NCBI GenBank assembly: GCA_002382605.1
Contig: DFYG01000130.1
Location: 1 to 6,140 of the forward strand
Direction: 5' to 3'
DNA length: 6,140 nucleotides
Source of the DNA: Synergistaceae bacterium UBA4088
Lineage (GTDB): Bacteria; Synergistota; Synergistia; Synergistales; Thermovirgaceae
In this document: positions 5,778 to 6,140 of the stretch, in pieces
Numbering within the stretch: position 1 is the stretch's first letter
How the letters are laid out: each line of letters opens with the position of its first letter
Notes under the pieces: model-generated
What the model was told of the DNA's origin: nothing
Seen by the model: only the letters and a program-made list of their open reading frames with translations
Database searches by the model: none
Position numbers and translations under genes: made by a program

Positions 5778-6140
5778 GCCGAAACACCGCCTTTCTTTTT
5801 TTCATCTTCGGCAAGCCGGTCAACTACCGCCAACTTGGGAAGCACCCCACTTCTGTGGGCGGCGCGGGCGATAGCGTGAGCTCCGGTCGGGTTTGAAACC
5901 AGTAGCGCCGCGATCGCAATGATCGTGTGGACGGCAAGTGTGCTGAAACGGCCTTCACCAGTAGCAGAGCGCATCGAGATCGCAAAAACGACGACGGCGG
6001 CAGAGGTGAAGATGGATCCGAAGGTTGTGCACTTGGTAGTGCCATGAAGGCGGGTGTAGACATCCGGGAAGCGATAAAGAGCCACAGTTCCGAGTAAATT
6101 GAAGAAAACACCTATTCCCAGCAACAGCGCAGCCAGCGTG
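5774..6140 (-). CDS. mbhC: MrpG-like antiporter subunit MbhC, 5' end cut by the window edge
   Basis: Small membrane subunit of the Mrp-like ion-translocating module, homologous to MnhG/MrpG. The visible part is 121 codons. It starts with a hydrophobic helix, followed by the family signature RFPDVYTRLHGTTK and two more hydrophobic stretches (around AAVVVFAISM and LAVHTIIAIAALLVSN). It ends in a short charged, Lys/Glu-rich tail. The frame stays open through base 6139, and the residues there (TLAALLLGIG) look like the first transmembrane helix. The TTG at 6124-6122 is therefore more likely an internal leucine codon than the start, and the true start should lie upstream of the window. The stop overlaps the mbhD start in an ATGA junction. 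The antiporter-family assignment is firm; the Mbh rather than stand-alone Mrp name rests on the downstream hydrogenase genes. Confidence 0.9.
   Translation of the reverse strand, partial: TLAALLLGIGVFFNLLGTVALYRFPDVYTRLHGTTKCTTFGSIFTSAAVVVFAISMRSATGEGRFSTLAVHTIIAIAALLVSNPTGAHAIARAAHRSGVLPKLAVVDRLAEDEKKKGGVSA

Noticed and set aside
2849..6140. Stand-alone Mrp/Mnh Na+/H+ antiporter operon
   Set aside because: There is no full MrpA, and mbhD/mbhE are split. The genes run without a break into mbhI and the hydrogenase subunits, so they are the membrane module of the hydrogenase.

Overview
The window is a densely packed, single-strand (minus) segment of an operon for a membrane-bound, energy-converting [NiFe] hydrogenase of the MBH (Mrp-Mbh, group 4d) type. 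In transcription order (from base 6140 down to base 1) the genes read mbhC (5' end outside the window) - D - E - F - G - H - I - J - K - L - M (3' end outside the window). This is the subunit order known from the Pyrococcus furiosus mbhA-N operon. By that comparison, mbhA and mbhB (MrpE- and MrpF-like) should lie just beyond base 6140. The rest of mbhM and then mbhN (NuoI-like ferredoxin subunit) should lie before base 1.

Layout: bases 2511-6140 encode the membrane ion-translocation module, which is homologous to Mrp Na+/H+ antiporters (MrpG, two pieces equivalent to the MrpA C-terminus, MrpB, MrpC, MrpD) plus the linker subunit MbhI. Bases 239-2498 encode the peripheral electron-transfer and catalytic arm: MbhJ (proximal Fe-S subunit, NuoB-like), MbhK (NuoC-like) and MbhL (NiFe large subunit, NuoD-like). 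Bases 1-242 begin MbhM, the NuoH-like membrane anchor that joins the two halves. By family knowledge, reduced ferredoxin would give electrons to MbhN/MbhJ, MbhL would reduce protons to H2, and the energy would drive ion transport through the Mrp-like arm. All four cysteines of the NiFe site are present in MbhL, so this looks like a true hydrogenase. It does not look like the related sulfane reductase MBS/MBX.

Adjacent genes overlap by 1, 4 or 11 nt or are separated by only 11-12 nt. There is no room for internal terminators or promoters, no non-coding stretch over 300 bases, and no RNA gene, mobile element or CRISPR array was seen. Shine-Dalgarno sequences are strong and G-rich. Base composition is moderate, roughly half GC by eye, with frequent AGG/AGA arginine codons. 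The content points to a strictly anaerobic, H2-evolving fermenter. Such operons occur in Thermococcales and in several anaerobic bacterial lineages (for example Synergistota or Thermotogota relatives). A bacterial anaerobe is my guess, but the window alone does not settle the phylum.

I see no sign of a wholly undescribed system. The points most worth a second look are the HycE-like predicted C-terminal processing site on MbhL, the intact active-site cysteines within an exact MBH gene order, and the arrangement of translational coupling. The only two non-overlapping junctions precede the two metal-cofactor subunits.
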